Shown here: piece after piece, positions 10,970 to 22,195 of the stretch
Layout: each line of letters starts with the position of its first letter
Position numbering within the stretch: the stretch's first letter is position 1
Assembly: GCA_030068145.1 (NCBI GenBank)
Contig: JAPJBO010000623.1
Span: forward strand, 1 to 64,000
Direction of reading: 5' to 3'
Length of the DNA stretch: 64,000 bases
Source: Diplonema papillatum
Lineage: Eukaryota > Euglenozoa > Diplonemea > Diplonemida > Diplonemidae
Notes under the pieces: generated by a model
The model's database searches: none
What the model was told of the DNA's origin: nothing
Seen by the model: only the letters and a program-made list of their open reading frames with translations
Translations under genes and position numbers: made by a program

Positions 10970-12258
10970 GGTTTGATGTGGTGTTTTCGCTAGGGTTCTT
11001 CCCCCCCTTGTTTATGTTTCCTGGAAAGCATTGCACTCAATAGAATACCGTACAGCATAGTATGCAAGCGAAGCCAACAATGAGCAAATCAACTTTTTCG
11101 AGAAAGCTCGAGCTGTGAACCGACCCGCAGCAGCGACCTGCAGTACAGATGGTGCTTCCGTAAACCGCTGTTCACATGTTTACATTCCAGTGAGGTTTTA
11201 AGCTAAGGTCAAGGTGTGAAATCACAAACGCAAGTTATTCAAGCTGGAACTGGTCATAGTCGAAGACCGGAAGGTGGTGTCAGACACTCCTGTTGCCAGT
11301 CAAGATCATCGGTATTTTCTACCGTTCGAAGAAGGCGAATAGCAGGCAAATTAAAAGGCAAGTACGTACAAATCACTGATGTGCGTGCATACTATGACAA
11401 CAGATGAAGATGGTTTTGAGGTCCCGCTGATATGAGCGATCATGAAACATGAGACACACACTGTTCTGGGACCTTCGATTGGCACCAATCCTGGTTTGCA
11501 CACCGCCGGAAAGGGGCCGAAGAAGTGTCAAGGGACGAGGCAACATACGTTCAAAAGCAAAAGAAAAGGTGTCTAAATGAAGATCGGCTCTGACTCTCCG
11601 GTGCTGCGGTGTGCCCATTACGAACGAAGACATACGATGTGTTGCTTTGTGTACGTTTACAGTACATGTAAGGTGGTATTCGACAAAGTGGACTTATTAC
11701 CCTTTTAAAATTACAACCCCTTTGCAAGCCTAGGAGCACCGTGTTGCTCAGGCAGCGTTTGTGCTGGAATGATGCTGAGTTCGGGATACGTGCCGAAATC
11801 AGAAATCTCTACGAGAGCTAGTTCCGACTACTATTTCCATTGCAGGTTCAGCCCGGGCACACAGCTTCAATACCTTCTCATCTGTTCGCCGATTTTCGGC
11901 GATTCCGATTTATTCACATAGTCCCGTCTTCTTGTTGCGTTCGTGGGGAGTCATTTGCAAGCAAATGAGTATTACACAATCACACTAATGCATTTTCTTG
12001 TTGTGTTAGTGGGGAGTCATTTGCATGTAAATGAGTACCACGCAAAGTCCCTCGCTCTTTGCATCGGGTGGTTTACGTAGGTGTCGGAATAAGATCGTTC
12101 GCTCAAGTCTTCTTCTTGCTTTGCAAAGACCTTCCTCGCGTCCGGGAAAATGGCCACGTCCACCAGGGGAAGATTTTCTCAGCACAAGATGCTCAGGGAG
12201 GAGTCTTCACCCTATTCACATTGCGGGAACCAGTGTGCACAGGGGCCTTCATGGAAGT
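10970..12258. other. Intergenic, no gene seen
   Basis: Upstream of the myotubularin gene and downstream of PIP kinase 1, both minus strand. It should contain the first gene's promoter and the second's 3' UTR, but no recognisable element stands out apart from the duplication at 11929-12038. Confidence 0.5.
11929..12038. repeat. Tandem pair, 66-bp period, with palindromic core
   Basis: Two copies start with ttcttgttg and share gtggggagtcatttgca, each ending in aaatgagta. The first copy contains the palindrome catttgcaagcaaatg. Function unknown; it sits just downstream of PIP kinase 1. Confidence 0.75.
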
Positions 12259-14139
12259 TCACCGCTTGAGCCCACCCCCGCCCCGGCCAGCTTTCTTCCC
12301 ACCAACCCGTGTTGCGGGCTTTTTGACCGGTGCTCGACTGGCAACGCTAGCTGCAGAGGGGACAGGCACACTAGAGGCGCTCACGCTCTTGCTCAAGGGT
12401 TTTGCAGGTTTTGCGGGCGGGTGGCTGGAGGATGGAGGCTTCTGCGGCTGGCCTCTTTTTGTGGGACGCTGCTTGTCACTGCTGTGAGTATGAGCGGCAC
12501 TTCGGTCGGGGGGAGACGCCGAAATGACATGGGCAGGTTTGAATAATGAAAGCGGTTGCTGAGATGCATGGCCTGTGAGAGCTTGGAGTGGCGCTTTAGA
12601 CGTTGGCATGGGAGAAGTTGGTAAATGGTTGGCAGGGGATGCCTCAGGTTGAACCTTTGGTGTTGGTGACAGATGAGGGGAGGAAAGGCCGGTGGGTGGC
12701 AATGCAGGTGATGGCATCCCAGGTTGTTCCTTTGGTGTTGATGTGGGATGAACGGATGGTGTCCTGGAGTCACTTTCGATGGCATCCAACACACTGTCTT
12801 TGCAGAAGCGAACGAACCGGTCACAGTACTCGCGAGGGGGAATTGTGCTGATCGCATTGCTATCGCAGAGTATCGACTTGGCTGCATTCGCCAGCTTTTT
12901 CTTCGTGTTGTAGTCTTGTAAGTAGTCGATGATTCCTAGCACGAATGTGCTCCCTTGTCCAGCAACGACTAAGCCGCCAATCGAACTTGCGCCCAGTTGC
13001 TTGTCTAACAGTGAAGCCCGCCTTCTACAGTTCCTACTGCTGCTACTATGTGATGCGACTGACCCGTTTAGGACAGAAACAGATAGACGCCTGCTGCTGC
13101 GGTTGAGTGCTTTCGCTGCAATTGAGGACGCTCCTGCGCGCCTCGTCTTGCCCTGGGTTCCGGGGCCCTCGCACTCCCCGACAAGCAAAGAGTAGTCCAT
13201 AATACCCATGTCGTGCAAGAAGCTGGCATCACGCTCGATGATCCCGCCAATTTTTATCTTCAGCTTTTCCGCAACGGTAACCTTTTTTTGCTGCGCCATC
13301 CAGTCGCCGTCTTTAAAGACAATTGTGCGACTGTCGGTGGGCCCTGCTGTTTTAACGAAGCGGCCTTGTATGCTGCCTTTCAGATCGAACAGCCGGGTCA
13401 GCACAAGCTTTTTTGATGCAGAACTTGAACAGGAGAGACGTCTGCTGCTCTTGCCGTTGATGCTTTTCGCGTCGTCAACAGGTGATGGGTTCCCACTGGG
13501 GTCCGAAGTGACATGTGGTTCTTCGCTGAGCTTTGACGGCAGTGCAACTTCACACGCTCCGACGACATTTTCTACGGCAACGAAATGATGCATGGCGCCT
13601 CGTGCTTGGAGGGTAAAAAGTCCGAGTGGTTTGTTGATCAAGCTGCCAGGGTTTGCGGCGAAGTGCTCGACCAGTGAGGATAGCACTTCATTTAATGCAC
13701 GCACTTCACCTTCAGTCAGAGTCTTCAAGAGGAACAGTCGATCGTGGGATTCGGAAAAAATGGCTCCTGACTTGCCGGCAGAAGCGGAGCTGCAGTTGAA
13801 TGGTTTCGACCAGCTCTGTCTCCACTGCTCGTTGCTGATGTGAGCGTGTGTGTGACGGATCCACTTGAAGAAGGCCGGTTGGTAAGTGCGGACGGATGCG
13901 CCGTCGCCGAAGTCGTAAAGCAATGATATGCGTGCCTCGTCGTCTCCAAACTCGTGCCTACTCTTTTCGCTGTTGTCGCACAGCGAAGTAGCCACCGCCG
14001 ATTGTGCGACGTATGCCCGCAGATCGTCGGGATGCGGGCGGTTGAACCACCAAAAGCTCCTCGGGAATTTCGTCCGCTGGCTCATGCTGCGCCTGATCGG
14101 GTTGCCTCTTTCATTTTTGCCTTTCTCTTCATCTCTCAT
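12259..14139 (-). CDS. Phosphatidylinositol phosphate kinase 1 (626 aa, one exon)
   Basis: Transfers phosphate from ATP to the inositol ring of PI4P or PI5P to give PI(4,5)P2; acts at membranes. Motifs from the chosen start: AFFKWIR (about 90), nucleotide loop GKSG (122-125), catalytic Lys in LFLLKTL (139), NPGSLINKPLGLF, LFDLKGS (252-256), KDGDW, IERDASFLHDMGIMDYSLL (MDYSLL at 314-319), GIIDYLQDY (402-406) and a C-terminal IPPREYCDRFVRFC block. The core is interrupted by Ser-rich inserts before DLKGS (about 45 residues) and between MDYSLL and GIIDY (about 80). The last 130 residues are Pro/Ser/Ala-rich and end in a basic Gly/Lys tail. The frame is open to an ATG at 14241, but residues 1-34 look like untranslated or intronic sequence, so I prefer the ATG at 14139. 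Sub-type (4- or 5-kinase) cannot be set from sequence alone. Confidence 0.92.
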   Translation of the reverse strand: MRDEEKGKNERGNPIRRSMSQRTKFPRSFWWFNRPHPDDLRAYVAQSAVATSLCDNSEKSRHEFGDDEARISLLYDFGDGASVRTYQPAFFKWIRHTHAHISNEQWRQSWSKPFNCSSASAGKSGAIFSESHDRLFLLKTLTEGEVRALNEVLSSLVEHFAANPGSLINKPLGLFTLQARGAMHHFVAVENVVGACEVALPSKLSEEPHVTSDPSGNPSPVDDAKSINGKSSRRLSCSSSASKKLVLTRLFDLKGSIQGRFVKTAGPTDSRTIVFKDGDWMAQQKKVTVAEKLKIKIGGIIERDASFLHDMGIMDYSLLVGECEGPGTQGKTRRAGASSIAAKALNRSSRRLSVSVLNGSVASHSSSSRNCRRRASLLDKQLGASSIGGLVVAGQGSTFVLGIIDYLQDYNTKKKLANAAKSILCDSNAISTIPPREYCDRFVRFCKDSVLDAIESDSRTPSVHPTSTPKEQPGMPSPALPPTGLSSPHLSPTPKVQPEASPANHLPTSPMPTSKAPLQALTGHASQQPLSLFKPAHVISASPPDRSAAHTHSSDKQRPTKRGQPQKPPSSSHPPAKPAKPLSKSVSASSVPVPSAASVASRAPVKKPATRVGGKKAGRGGGGLKR

Positions 14140-15149
14140 GATCCCGTCCTTCCACCCAAGGGTTAATAAGAATGTGTGAGAAAAGCATTCAATACAGACT
14201 ATTCGACAAAAAGTTGTTAAAAAGTTGGGTGTGCTCAACATTAGTGTGTTTCGGTTCTGTATTTCAGCTCATCAGTGCAGAACCTGAGTGACTGCAGGGT
14301 GACAGCAGTGTGTGTGTGTTTGGCATCCCTATGTCCTACTGGTGTGACACAGTCAACGGAACAGACATTGACACTAAGCGGAAAATGAAAACCTCTTGTT
14401 TGTGCAGTGGCACGAATTAGGTGGATGACCGCGATAGTGCTGTGGCTCCGGGTGAACATGGAACAAGTAAGCGCGCAACTGGAAGCGCACCGGGTGCTTT
14501 TTTTTTTTTTTTTCCTTTTTCTTTTTTTTTACAGCGAACATTAATCACGGAATGCAAAGGAAGGCTCATGGTTTTTCAGGAAAGCGGGTAACGGAAACCA
14601 TGACCATGAAATTCTACAGTGTGTATAACATGCAGGGTCAAAACCTTGTGTCTTTTTGAAAATGGCAAAAAAAAAATTTCCGGAAAAAAATTGGGTTTTT
14701 TGAATTTTAAAAGTTTGGAACAAACTCTGCAGTAATTTTTGAGGAAGTTGAGCAAAAAAAAAATTTTCCCAAAAAAAATTTAGGGCTCCATCGGCCCCGC
14801 GGGAGCGTTTTAAAAAGACACAAGGTTTTGACCCTGCATGATAACTGGTCGGGACGACCTTGGAGCTGATGCATGAAACGACTGCAAACCCTGAGGTCTC
14901 AGCACATGACAAATGTAAGCGTTCAGTATCGAAGAGCTTTCCCGACGTGCACACGTTACTGTGGTGTTGGTGGTACGTAACAGCGATCGCTCTGGACAAC
15001 CTCACAGGCCAAGGAACGTAGCCGAGGTCCGTTTGGTAGAACAGCGCATTAAACGTGACAGCACTTTGCGGGGATGTCAGCTAATTTCGTGCACGAGTTG
15101 AAGGCAAGCAAAAATGATTCAATGTCAAGACGGGACGGGCTTGAAAACT
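14140..15149. other. Intergenic between the two PIP kinase genes
   Basis: Contains a T-rich tract (about 14500-14530) and the MITE at 14629-14840. No gene seen. Confidence 0.6.
14629..14840. mobile_element. 212-bp MITE with ~34-bp terminal inverted repeats
   Basis: The left end catgcagggtcaaaacct and its continuation tgtgtctttttgaaaa is mirrored by the right end, which reads gttttaaaaagacacaag then gttttgaccctgcatg. The element is flanked by ataa on both sides (14625-14628 and 14841-14844), a plausible 4-bp target duplication. The interior is A/T-rich, with blocks such as aaatttccgg, and has no coding capacity. It therefore looks like a non-autonomous DNA transposon. No second copy was noticed in the window. 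Confidence 0.85.
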
Positions 15150-18100
15150 TCAACACACCTGGAAGCTCGAAGGGGCGCCGACAATGTTGCTTACTCGCGG
15201 TTTGTGCCTAAAAATGCTGGTGCAGAAAGACTGGAAACGATTTCCGTACTCGTCGGCGGGGATCTGTTCATAAATTTGTCTTCTCGTGAGTGTCCGGGCC
15301 TTTGAAGTGCATGAAGTCTCACGTTACTTCTCCTACGTGTTTTACCCTGGGTCAAAACATTGGCCAAGAGGCATTGGGCATGGCACAGCAGCAGTGAACG
15401 CAAGATAAGCATGCACATGCTGTCGGAAGCTAAGTTATGTCAATATCACCCCATGTACTCGTTTTTTTAACCAGAAAGGTGCAAATAGCACATACGCGAC
15501 ATACTCCAGTCCGTGAGTAATCAAGCAATATGTATTTTGTGAAGCTATTTCGTGAAGGAATTAATATTTTTTTCTGACAGGCGCTAGGGGGTTTTAAGTT
15601 GTTTTTTGCTGGAGTCTGGTGGTGGGCCCCCGGTCCGGCAGGTCACAGTGCGGTTGCGCGGGGCCACGCAGCAATCGCATGTGCGAGTACATGTGCAGCC
15701 CGGGAACACACAGGACAGCAGCGCGCCACGCGTCTTCGTGGGAGTCAGCAGCGGCTTCGGGCCCCGCTGCCTGGGAAAAAGTACTCGTTGTGCTCGCGCT
15801 TGTAGTTCACGCACCTGGACACCACAGCCACATCCACGGTTTTGTTGGGGTGCTCCGCATTCCACGAACGCACTATGTTGTGGTGGTGATGGCAAGATAG
15901 CATACCGTTGAAAGCTGTTGCTCAAAGAAAGCAAACTGTTTGAAGAAATTTGCTAACTTCTTCAGGGAGTGATAGTTGGTCAACGTGTCGATGATGCCCA
16001 TAAAGAAGATCTCGTGGCAATCGTGGGACAAGACCCCGTTGTGATAGCTGTGTTTTTTTTTGTTTTCCGCGACCCATTTCTAGGATTTTCGCCGACATGT
16101 GAACTCGCTTCTCTTTTTTGATTGTCCCAGAAGCTTTCTCTACACCCCTGGAAACTTCCCATTTCGGGAAATCTTAAGGCTCAAGGGCCAAAACACGACC
16201 CGCTACACTCTACGTTAGAGAGCTGCTTTCCCGAAGGTGTATTTCAGGCAGAGCCACGACAGCAGCCGTCGCGGTGCGGTTAATAACCTGCCTACTCTTG
16301 CTCATTTTCGGAATTAGTTTTGCCGACGACCCTTTTTTTCAGAGTTAAGGTTCGCTTGATTTTTCCTATGCTAAAGATCTCAGGGAATGATCTCTACGAA
16401 AACGTGTAAAAGTCTTCTGTCAATACATGGACACCAACGGTTTTGTAAACTCGAAGGTCAATGTTTCACCTTTGTGCATGGGTACGTGCAGCCACCGCTC
16501 AGCAGTGCACAAACTTGGGATGCCAAAAGCTACTTCGATGCGCTACAAGCAGCCGGATTCTTGGTCGAGAGGTACCTCTATGCAACAAATCCCGTGGGTC
16601 AATGGTGGAGCTGATAAGGTTCAACATTACTCGGCCCAAACAAAGCAAGGAAGGACTGTAAATTCGGCATCTGTTCAACTGAGCCAGTCCACCCCAGTCA
16701 TGGAATGCTTTTTTTTCGGTTGCTTTGTGTTGGTTTCATTTTCGTGTGCTGAGGCCGGCCCAATTATTAGAAAATAACTCAACGTATCTGCTTTGACTCC
16801 GAATGTAAAATCTGATTGATCATCGCCTACACCACTGCGGCCCCCCTGCTCCACTTCTTCCTCTTTTTTGTTCTTCGCTCAGCCACCGTGTGCTATTTTC
16901 ACTCAGGACTTTGACCTGTTGTGCTTGTGTTTCTTGTCGTGTAGGGGTAGACCCGCATGACCTCACGTGAGTACAACATCAGTACTTGGTGTCGAGCCTT
17001 GCTTTCCGAGCTGGCGCTTATGTAAAAACCCCGGATAGGAACGTCATCCTGGAAGTTCGCTGTTCCAGGCTGACGCCACCTGACGGTGGGCTTCGTTGGA
17101 CTTTGAGTACTGTCTTGGGCATACTACTGACTCTTCGGTCGAAGCGGTGTATGTGTCCCTGTGATGGAACGGATGGTCGCTGGTGACAGGCCAGCAGCAG
17201 GGTCGTATGCTTGAGCCACTTGCTTACGCTTCTCCAAAGTCAGCTCGGGCTTCACAATGATAAGCAGCAGCGAATAGTCCATCAGGTTGTGTTTTTTCAG
17301 GTATTCTGTGTCTTTCTCCAACTGCTGCACAATCATCTTGTGCGCTGCAGGTGGGACTCGAAAATCCCGCATGAGGTCCTTGTCCTTCAGTGTACCACTG
17401 GCCTTCTTGTTGACATGCGGGAGCTTGCCAGGTTTTGGAACTCTGCCCTTCAGGTCATAGATCTCCATCGACAACTTCATGTTGGCAGGGACGTCGGTGA
17501 TATTTTCGAAAACGAGTATGTACTTCGTCATTTTGACCTGTAATGTTTTTTTTGGTGTTACTGGGGGGCGGGTCGAATACACGAGGTATCTTGAATACAA
17601 GAGGAGCCTCAAATAGAAGCAGCATTTTGGAAATCTGGAAAAAGGTTGGTTTTTTTCTTGGTCCGCATAGCAGACCTTTTTTGACGGTTTTTCGCGATGA
17701 GCTCCGATGAAGAGAACCGTGAGAAATAGACCCGGAGACCAAAAACTATGTGTGTGGTTCATGATGCGGGGCGCCGGGCATGGAAACCACAGGTTTTTAG
17801 AGTTAAAGTTCTTAAGTTTTTTATTGGGAAAGACGAGAATCGACCCACTGGTTGGTGGCTTTCTCCGCGAATTGTGCTCGCGTTCAGCTCGAAGAGAACC
17901 GTGAAAAATAGACCCGGACCGCAAATTACGTGCGTCTTCCAAGAAGAAGGGGGTTCCCGCGGGTTCCAACGTTTTTCTATTTCTTGTTCGGGAAAACTGC
18001 AGGATCAGCACGGCGAATACAAGAGGTACCTACCCCCCCCCGTGTTTAAGATCGCGTTTTTCCGTGTTTAAGATCGCCCCCCAAAAAAACCGATCTTATA

Positions 18101-19002
18101 CACGGGGGGGGACGATCTTAAACACGGGGGGGGGACAAAAAACACCCCAAATTTTTTTTCCGCTGCGCGGGGCCCTGAACCCCCCCCCACAGTAAAAACG
18201 CCCAAAAAAAAACTTTTCCGCTGCGCGGGACCCCACCCCACTCCCCCCCGTGTATAAGATCGCCCTCATTTCTCAAAAAAACCGATCTTATACACGGGGG
18301 GGAAGGGTGCGATCTTAAACACGGGGGGTGGTAGGTACCTCTTGTATTCGACCTCCCCCAGTAAGCTGTGCGCATCGCCCGACCCATCACAAGCGAGCAA
18401 CATAACCAACAGCACTTGGCTCTCTGAATCTACTAGATGTGGATCTGCAGTTTGTCAAATGTACAGCAAACCTTCCCGGACTCGGCCACTTCTTCGACAC
18501 CGAGAAGCATGAGGTGGCGCATCAACAAAGAGTTCGGAGACAGCTCGAAATGATTCAAGTAGTCGTTTAAGCTTTCGCACTGCACCTGCACTTCTCGCTT
18601 GTCAATGGTCTTGATCATGTAGTGGCCGTTGATGGACTTAATAAAAGCGGCACCGGACTTCCCAGATCCGAGTTCAGCAGACCGCGGTTTGTCCTTTGTG
18701 GCAGTCCATTCTTGCGTCCAATCGGCGTGGGTGATGTGGTTGTTGAACTTCGGATCCTCTCTGAAGTGCCTGAAAGCCCGTGGTGCGTAAGACACAATGT
18801 GAAGCTGGCCGCCGGTGGCCGGTGTGACTGCATCATCCAACATTTTTGCTTCGGAGAAATCTCTGTTCTGCAAAGGATGGTCTAAGCTCACAGAATTAGT
18901 TTTCATCGCATCCTCCGAAGCTGTGAGAATTGCCTCAGCAATGGAACTCTCCCCCCAGTTCATTGCCGAGGTGTCATAGAACAGACTGAAACAGCACGCC
19001 AT
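15150..19002 (-). CDS. Phosphatidylinositol phosphate kinase 2 (398 aa, four exons)
   Basis: Exons on minus: 18472-19002, 17128-17537, 15906-16047, 15150-15263. All junctions are GT-AG and phases match; the frame closes to 399 codons. Motifs: YAPRAFRHFRE (about 72), nucleotide loop GSGKSG (112-117), catalytic Lys in HYMIKT (131), LSPNSLLMRHL, VFENITDVP, EIYDLKGR (205-208), KDLM, HNLMDYSLLL (263-268), FFMGIIDTLTNY with Asp334, and STIPADEYGNRFQSFC at the end. This is the compact catalytic core of the PIP4K/PIP5K family, with almost no extension, unlike its neighbour. The intron sequences are unusual: intron 1 holds a foldback element and a ~185-bp duplication, intron 2 a dispersed repeat. Uncertain points: the last exon may instead be spliced at a good GTAAGC donor (at the PR/VS codons) to a further short exon; I ended it at the in-frame TGA at 15150. 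Confidence 0.88.
16873..16969 (+). repeat. Dispersed repeat family R1, copy in PIPK2 intron 2
   Basis: Shares a ~100-base block with 47893-48030 and 56137-56248: a ccaccgtgtg start, ttttcactcag, cctgttgt, then gacccgcatgacctcacgt (the longest exact block in all three). The other two continue into caacacgtggttcggtagtt. No coding; likely a transposon end or solo LTR fragment. Confidence 0.7.
17703..17940. repeat. Diverged ~185-bp tandem duplication in PIPK2 intron 1
   Basis: The phrase gaagagaaccgtgagaaata followed by gacccgga occurs at about 17710 and again, with changes, at about 17895, each followed by a similar cttgttcggg/attgggaaaga-like stretch. Both copies lie within the intron. Confidence 0.6.
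18014..18350. mobile_element. 337-bp foldback element in PIPK2 intron 1
   Basis: The ends are inverted copies: cgaatacaagaggtacctac at 18014 and gtaggtacctcttgtattcg ending at 18350. Between them the block gtgtttaagatcg/gtgtataagatcg with flanking C or G runs appears about six times in alternating orientation, so the whole element can fold into nested hairpins. A related phrase (cgaatacacgaggtatcttg) lies at about 17574. I see no clear target duplication and no coding capacity. Confidence 0.8.
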
Positions 19003-19664
19003 GTTTGTTGGGCAAGGCAGATATCCTTCTTAGAAGGTATTCCGCCCCCCCCGAACCCCCCCAGCACCGGCCAGTGCTGTCCACCCTTGCCTGGCAAGTC
19101 GCTTTTTTGAGCCGAAAAAGAAGAATTGCGGGGAATTGCGGGTTTTGTTCGTCTGTCCTGGTTTGCCATGTTTACACCTCGCGCTGCACACTTCCGCTGA
19201 CTTCCTTGCTGTGACAGTGTGGAACAGAATTTTGAACGGGAGAAGGCCGACCCCTCCCGGGTTACAGGTGAGGGTCATGACACATCTGCTTTCCAGCCTG
19301 ACTGAGTTTGTATCGCCAGCCCAGAAATGCTGGATTGTCCTGTCTCTCGGCGCTGAGACCCAATTAAGAGGAACTATCCTGGTACATGCAACTTGTGGGC
19401 GAATGGAATGTGCGCCGAAGCTTATACAAGTTGATCAAAGGTAAATGGCAAAAAAAAAAATGAAAATGTGGGAAGTCGGTCGGATAAACGTTGAAGACAG
19501 CGAATCTGCGAGGTTCCAGCAGATGAAGAGGCTTGCTTTCTTGGTTCAAGCGGGAAGACAGTGTGAAGAGTAGAATCAGTACAGAAGCAGAAAACCAGTG
19601 TCACGACAGGACACGATAGTTGTCCTTGACTGGACTGTGAGATCTGCGGTTCAATACGGCTACT
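19003..19664. other. Intergenic, no gene seen
   Basis: Between the start of PIPK2 and the stop of the dehydrogenase gene. C-rich run near 19050 and an A tract near 19450; nothing else recognised. Confidence 0.5.
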
Positions 19665-21457
19665 TTAGTACCCCGCCTGTTTGTCGACGGGTGTTGCCCA
19701 CGGCTTACCACCGATGAAGGCGTCGTAGTTTTTCCTCCAAACCTTCCAAGCAAGCTCTCCAAAGTCAGCCGTTTTGTCGGCATTGTGTGCCGTGAGAAGC
19801 AGGTTCTCAAGGTCCCACAGGGGCGAGCTCTCGGGCAGCGGCTCCATCTTGAACACGTCGAGAGCGGCACCTTTCAAGTGCCCTGTCTTCATCACGCGAG
19901 CCAGCGCGTCCTCATCAACGACGACGCCGCGCCCAATTGACATGAAAACTGCGTCGCTCCGCATGCATTTGAATGCTGCCTCGTCGAAGAAGTCGCTGTT
20001 TAAACAAAAGATTCGAGTGTCGTGTGTTTGTCGTGTACTATGAGCGTGTGTGTTCGATAATGAGCAGAAGTAGAAGTGCGCAGTATGGCGGCATGCTTGT
20101 TGTAGTTGACATCACTCGTCTCGCCAAAAGTTTCTTTTTACTCGTTCCCACTCCGGTGCACGATGAATAAAAGCTGGAGCATACAGGGTTTCTGGTGTCC
20201 CGGGGAGAACAGAGACGACATAGTCGCATTGAGCGAACATTTCGGCCTTTTGGTCTGTTGAATAAGTCTGGTCGGCCAATCCGCCGTCGTCCTTGCCTAC
20301 GTTTCTGTGTTGCAGAAGGTATTTCTAAGTATTTGGGAGTGTTGGTAGCAACGCGTCCGATCAGGTTTTGGCTGCCGGTTTTACGCAACTACAAGATGCA
20401 TTAGAAAAGGCTGCCACCCGTCGTGTCCCCCCATTGCGAGTCTAGAGGAGAAACGTGTTGCTCAAGCCGGTGTTGTTTTGCAACCGAGCCTTTTTGCCGG
20501 CGCTTGCGCGTGCCCTTTCTGTCCAGCAAACCACGCCTGTCAGCCGCTTGTGACGCCCGGCCAAGGTACTCTATCTGCAGTCCTTTTCCAGCGAACGTTT
20601 TTCGGGGGAGCTTTGGCCGCGTGTATGCCTCGAAACCCAGGGCAAATTCCACGTGTCGTGGGAAGGAGTTGGAGCTGATCTGCACCAGACTCTGTAGCCA
20701 CGAGACCAGCGTCTTTACATGCGCTACAGGTGTTTGGGGTAAAATGGTAGAGGAAATCGAGGGAACAGGTCCCCACTCCAGGTTTCCCTGCACGATGGCT
20801 CACGTCCTCTGAGAAATAGAATCGTACGGGTACGTCCTAGAACAGAAGTACATTAATACACAGTGCGCTGCCACCCGACGCTTTTTTTGTACGCAAAAGC
20901 CAAAGAAGGGCACACCGTCGCATGGCCAGAACCCGCATGCCGACTGCTTTGCAGTACTTGGCAGAGAGCTGCGAAATGTCACCGAAGCCCACGAACCCAA
21001 TGGTCTTGGTATCAACGACGTCCATGTTGAATCTGTCCCATCGCTTGGCCGCTCGGTTGCTCATGCATCTCGGTATCTGCTTGTTGAAGTAAAAGCAAGC
21101 GGTAAGCACCCACTCCGCAAGAGATGAGCTGAAAGCGCTTCTTCCATTAGTCAAGGGGATGTCACGAGGGATCAGGTGCTCTTTTATGAATGGAGCGATT
21201 GTGTCGACTCCAGCGGGGAACGAGTGCACCCACCGGATATTCGGCATCGTAGGGAATATCTTAATCAGCCCGTCGGTCAGGGTACTGTCCAGGCTGCAGC
21301 AGATCATAGCCTCGACCTCGTTCAGCTTGTTGCTCGTCATCGCCTCGAACTCCGCTACGCCACCCTTCAAGAACTCGACGCCGTCCACGGTCGGTACCTG
21401 TGTCAGGCACGGGTGCGTCTTTGCACCCACAACAGCGATCAGCCGGCTTCTCGACAT
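19665..21457 (-). CDS. D-isomer-specific 2-hydroxyacid dehydrogenase (330 aa, three exons)
   Basis: Exons on minus: 20916-21457, 20185-20304, 19665-19995, all GT-AG with matching phases. NAD(P)-dependent reduction of 2-oxoacids to D-2-hydroxyacids; family members include glyoxylate/hydroxypyruvate reductase and D-lactate-type enzymes. Seen: Rossmann loop GFGDIS (G157, G159, S162) after TIGFV, then DYVVSVLPGTPETL, FKCMRSDAVFMSIGRG with catalytic Arg243, DVFKMEPLPESSPLW with Glu272, and LLLTAHNAD with His291. The R-E-H triad and 330-residue length are normal, so it should be active. The N-terminus (MSRSRLIAVVGAKTH) shows no obvious targeting signal. Substrate cannot be assigned. The GTATGC donor of exon 2 matches donors in the PIPK2 and coiled-coil genes. 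Confidence 0.92.
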
Positions 21458-22195
21458 GTTCGCGGGGTTGTGTTATGTGTGGAAGCCTAAAAAGACGTCG
21501 GCAGAGTACTAACCTGAATAAGAAATGATAAAACGAATGAACAATGCAACGCAAGAAGAAGGTTGAATGAAGGATGTCGTTCACCCGGGGGAGTAACGCG
21601 ACACACTTTGCGAAGACGCTGTTGTCTGCTGTCTGTTCCTTTGTCACAAATGTACCGTGTCTCCTTGCATAGGGAAACCTTGTATGCATCACCTGTAGTG
21701 AGCCCTAACTTCTTCGGATACACACTTGTTCGTTTGTTGTTTGTTGTTTGTTTGTTGTGCCAGCGGCCTTCAGTTCTGTTCTGATACGATTTTCAGCGCG
21801 TCAAAGAGCATGGAACAGCAAACGCGGGAAGCACAAAAGTTTGAGATTTGGATCTAAGTGACGGTTCTACGAGGAAAGAACAATGGCTTCCCACACGAGC
21901 TATCTAAAGTGGCGGAAGAGCAACAAAGGTACAATCCGTAATCGAGTAAGGATGCGCTTTAATTGCGTTGATGACGCAATCGGCATTCGAACATTTTCGT
22001 CCCGGAAGCAAAAGGAAAAGATTAAGAGGGGGAGAGAGAGACAAGGCGGGTGCGCACCGCGACTACTACGGGTAGGAGTCATCAGATGCCCTCAGTTCGC
22101 TCAATCTTTCAATAGAGCGAAGAAACTCCAGCAAAACGCTGGTCGTCGGTGTTTCGACTCGGCCCTCTGCAAGAGGCTGGCCTCATTGGTTGTTG
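21458..22195. other. Intergenic, no gene seen
   Basis: Between the dehydrogenase start and the end of the next minus-strand gene. A GA-rich run near 22025; nothing else recognised. Confidence 0.5.

Noticed and set aside
15584-15880. Minus frames considered as PIPK2 last exon (e.g. HPNKTVDVAVV)
   Set aside because: Phase could be made to fit, but the true C-terminal motif (IPADEYGNRFQSFC) lies at 15150-15263 with a good acceptor.
20401-20793. 130-aa minus ORF between dehydrogenase exons 1 and 2
   Set aside because: It has no dehydrogenase motif, and the flanking exons join perfectly in phase without it.
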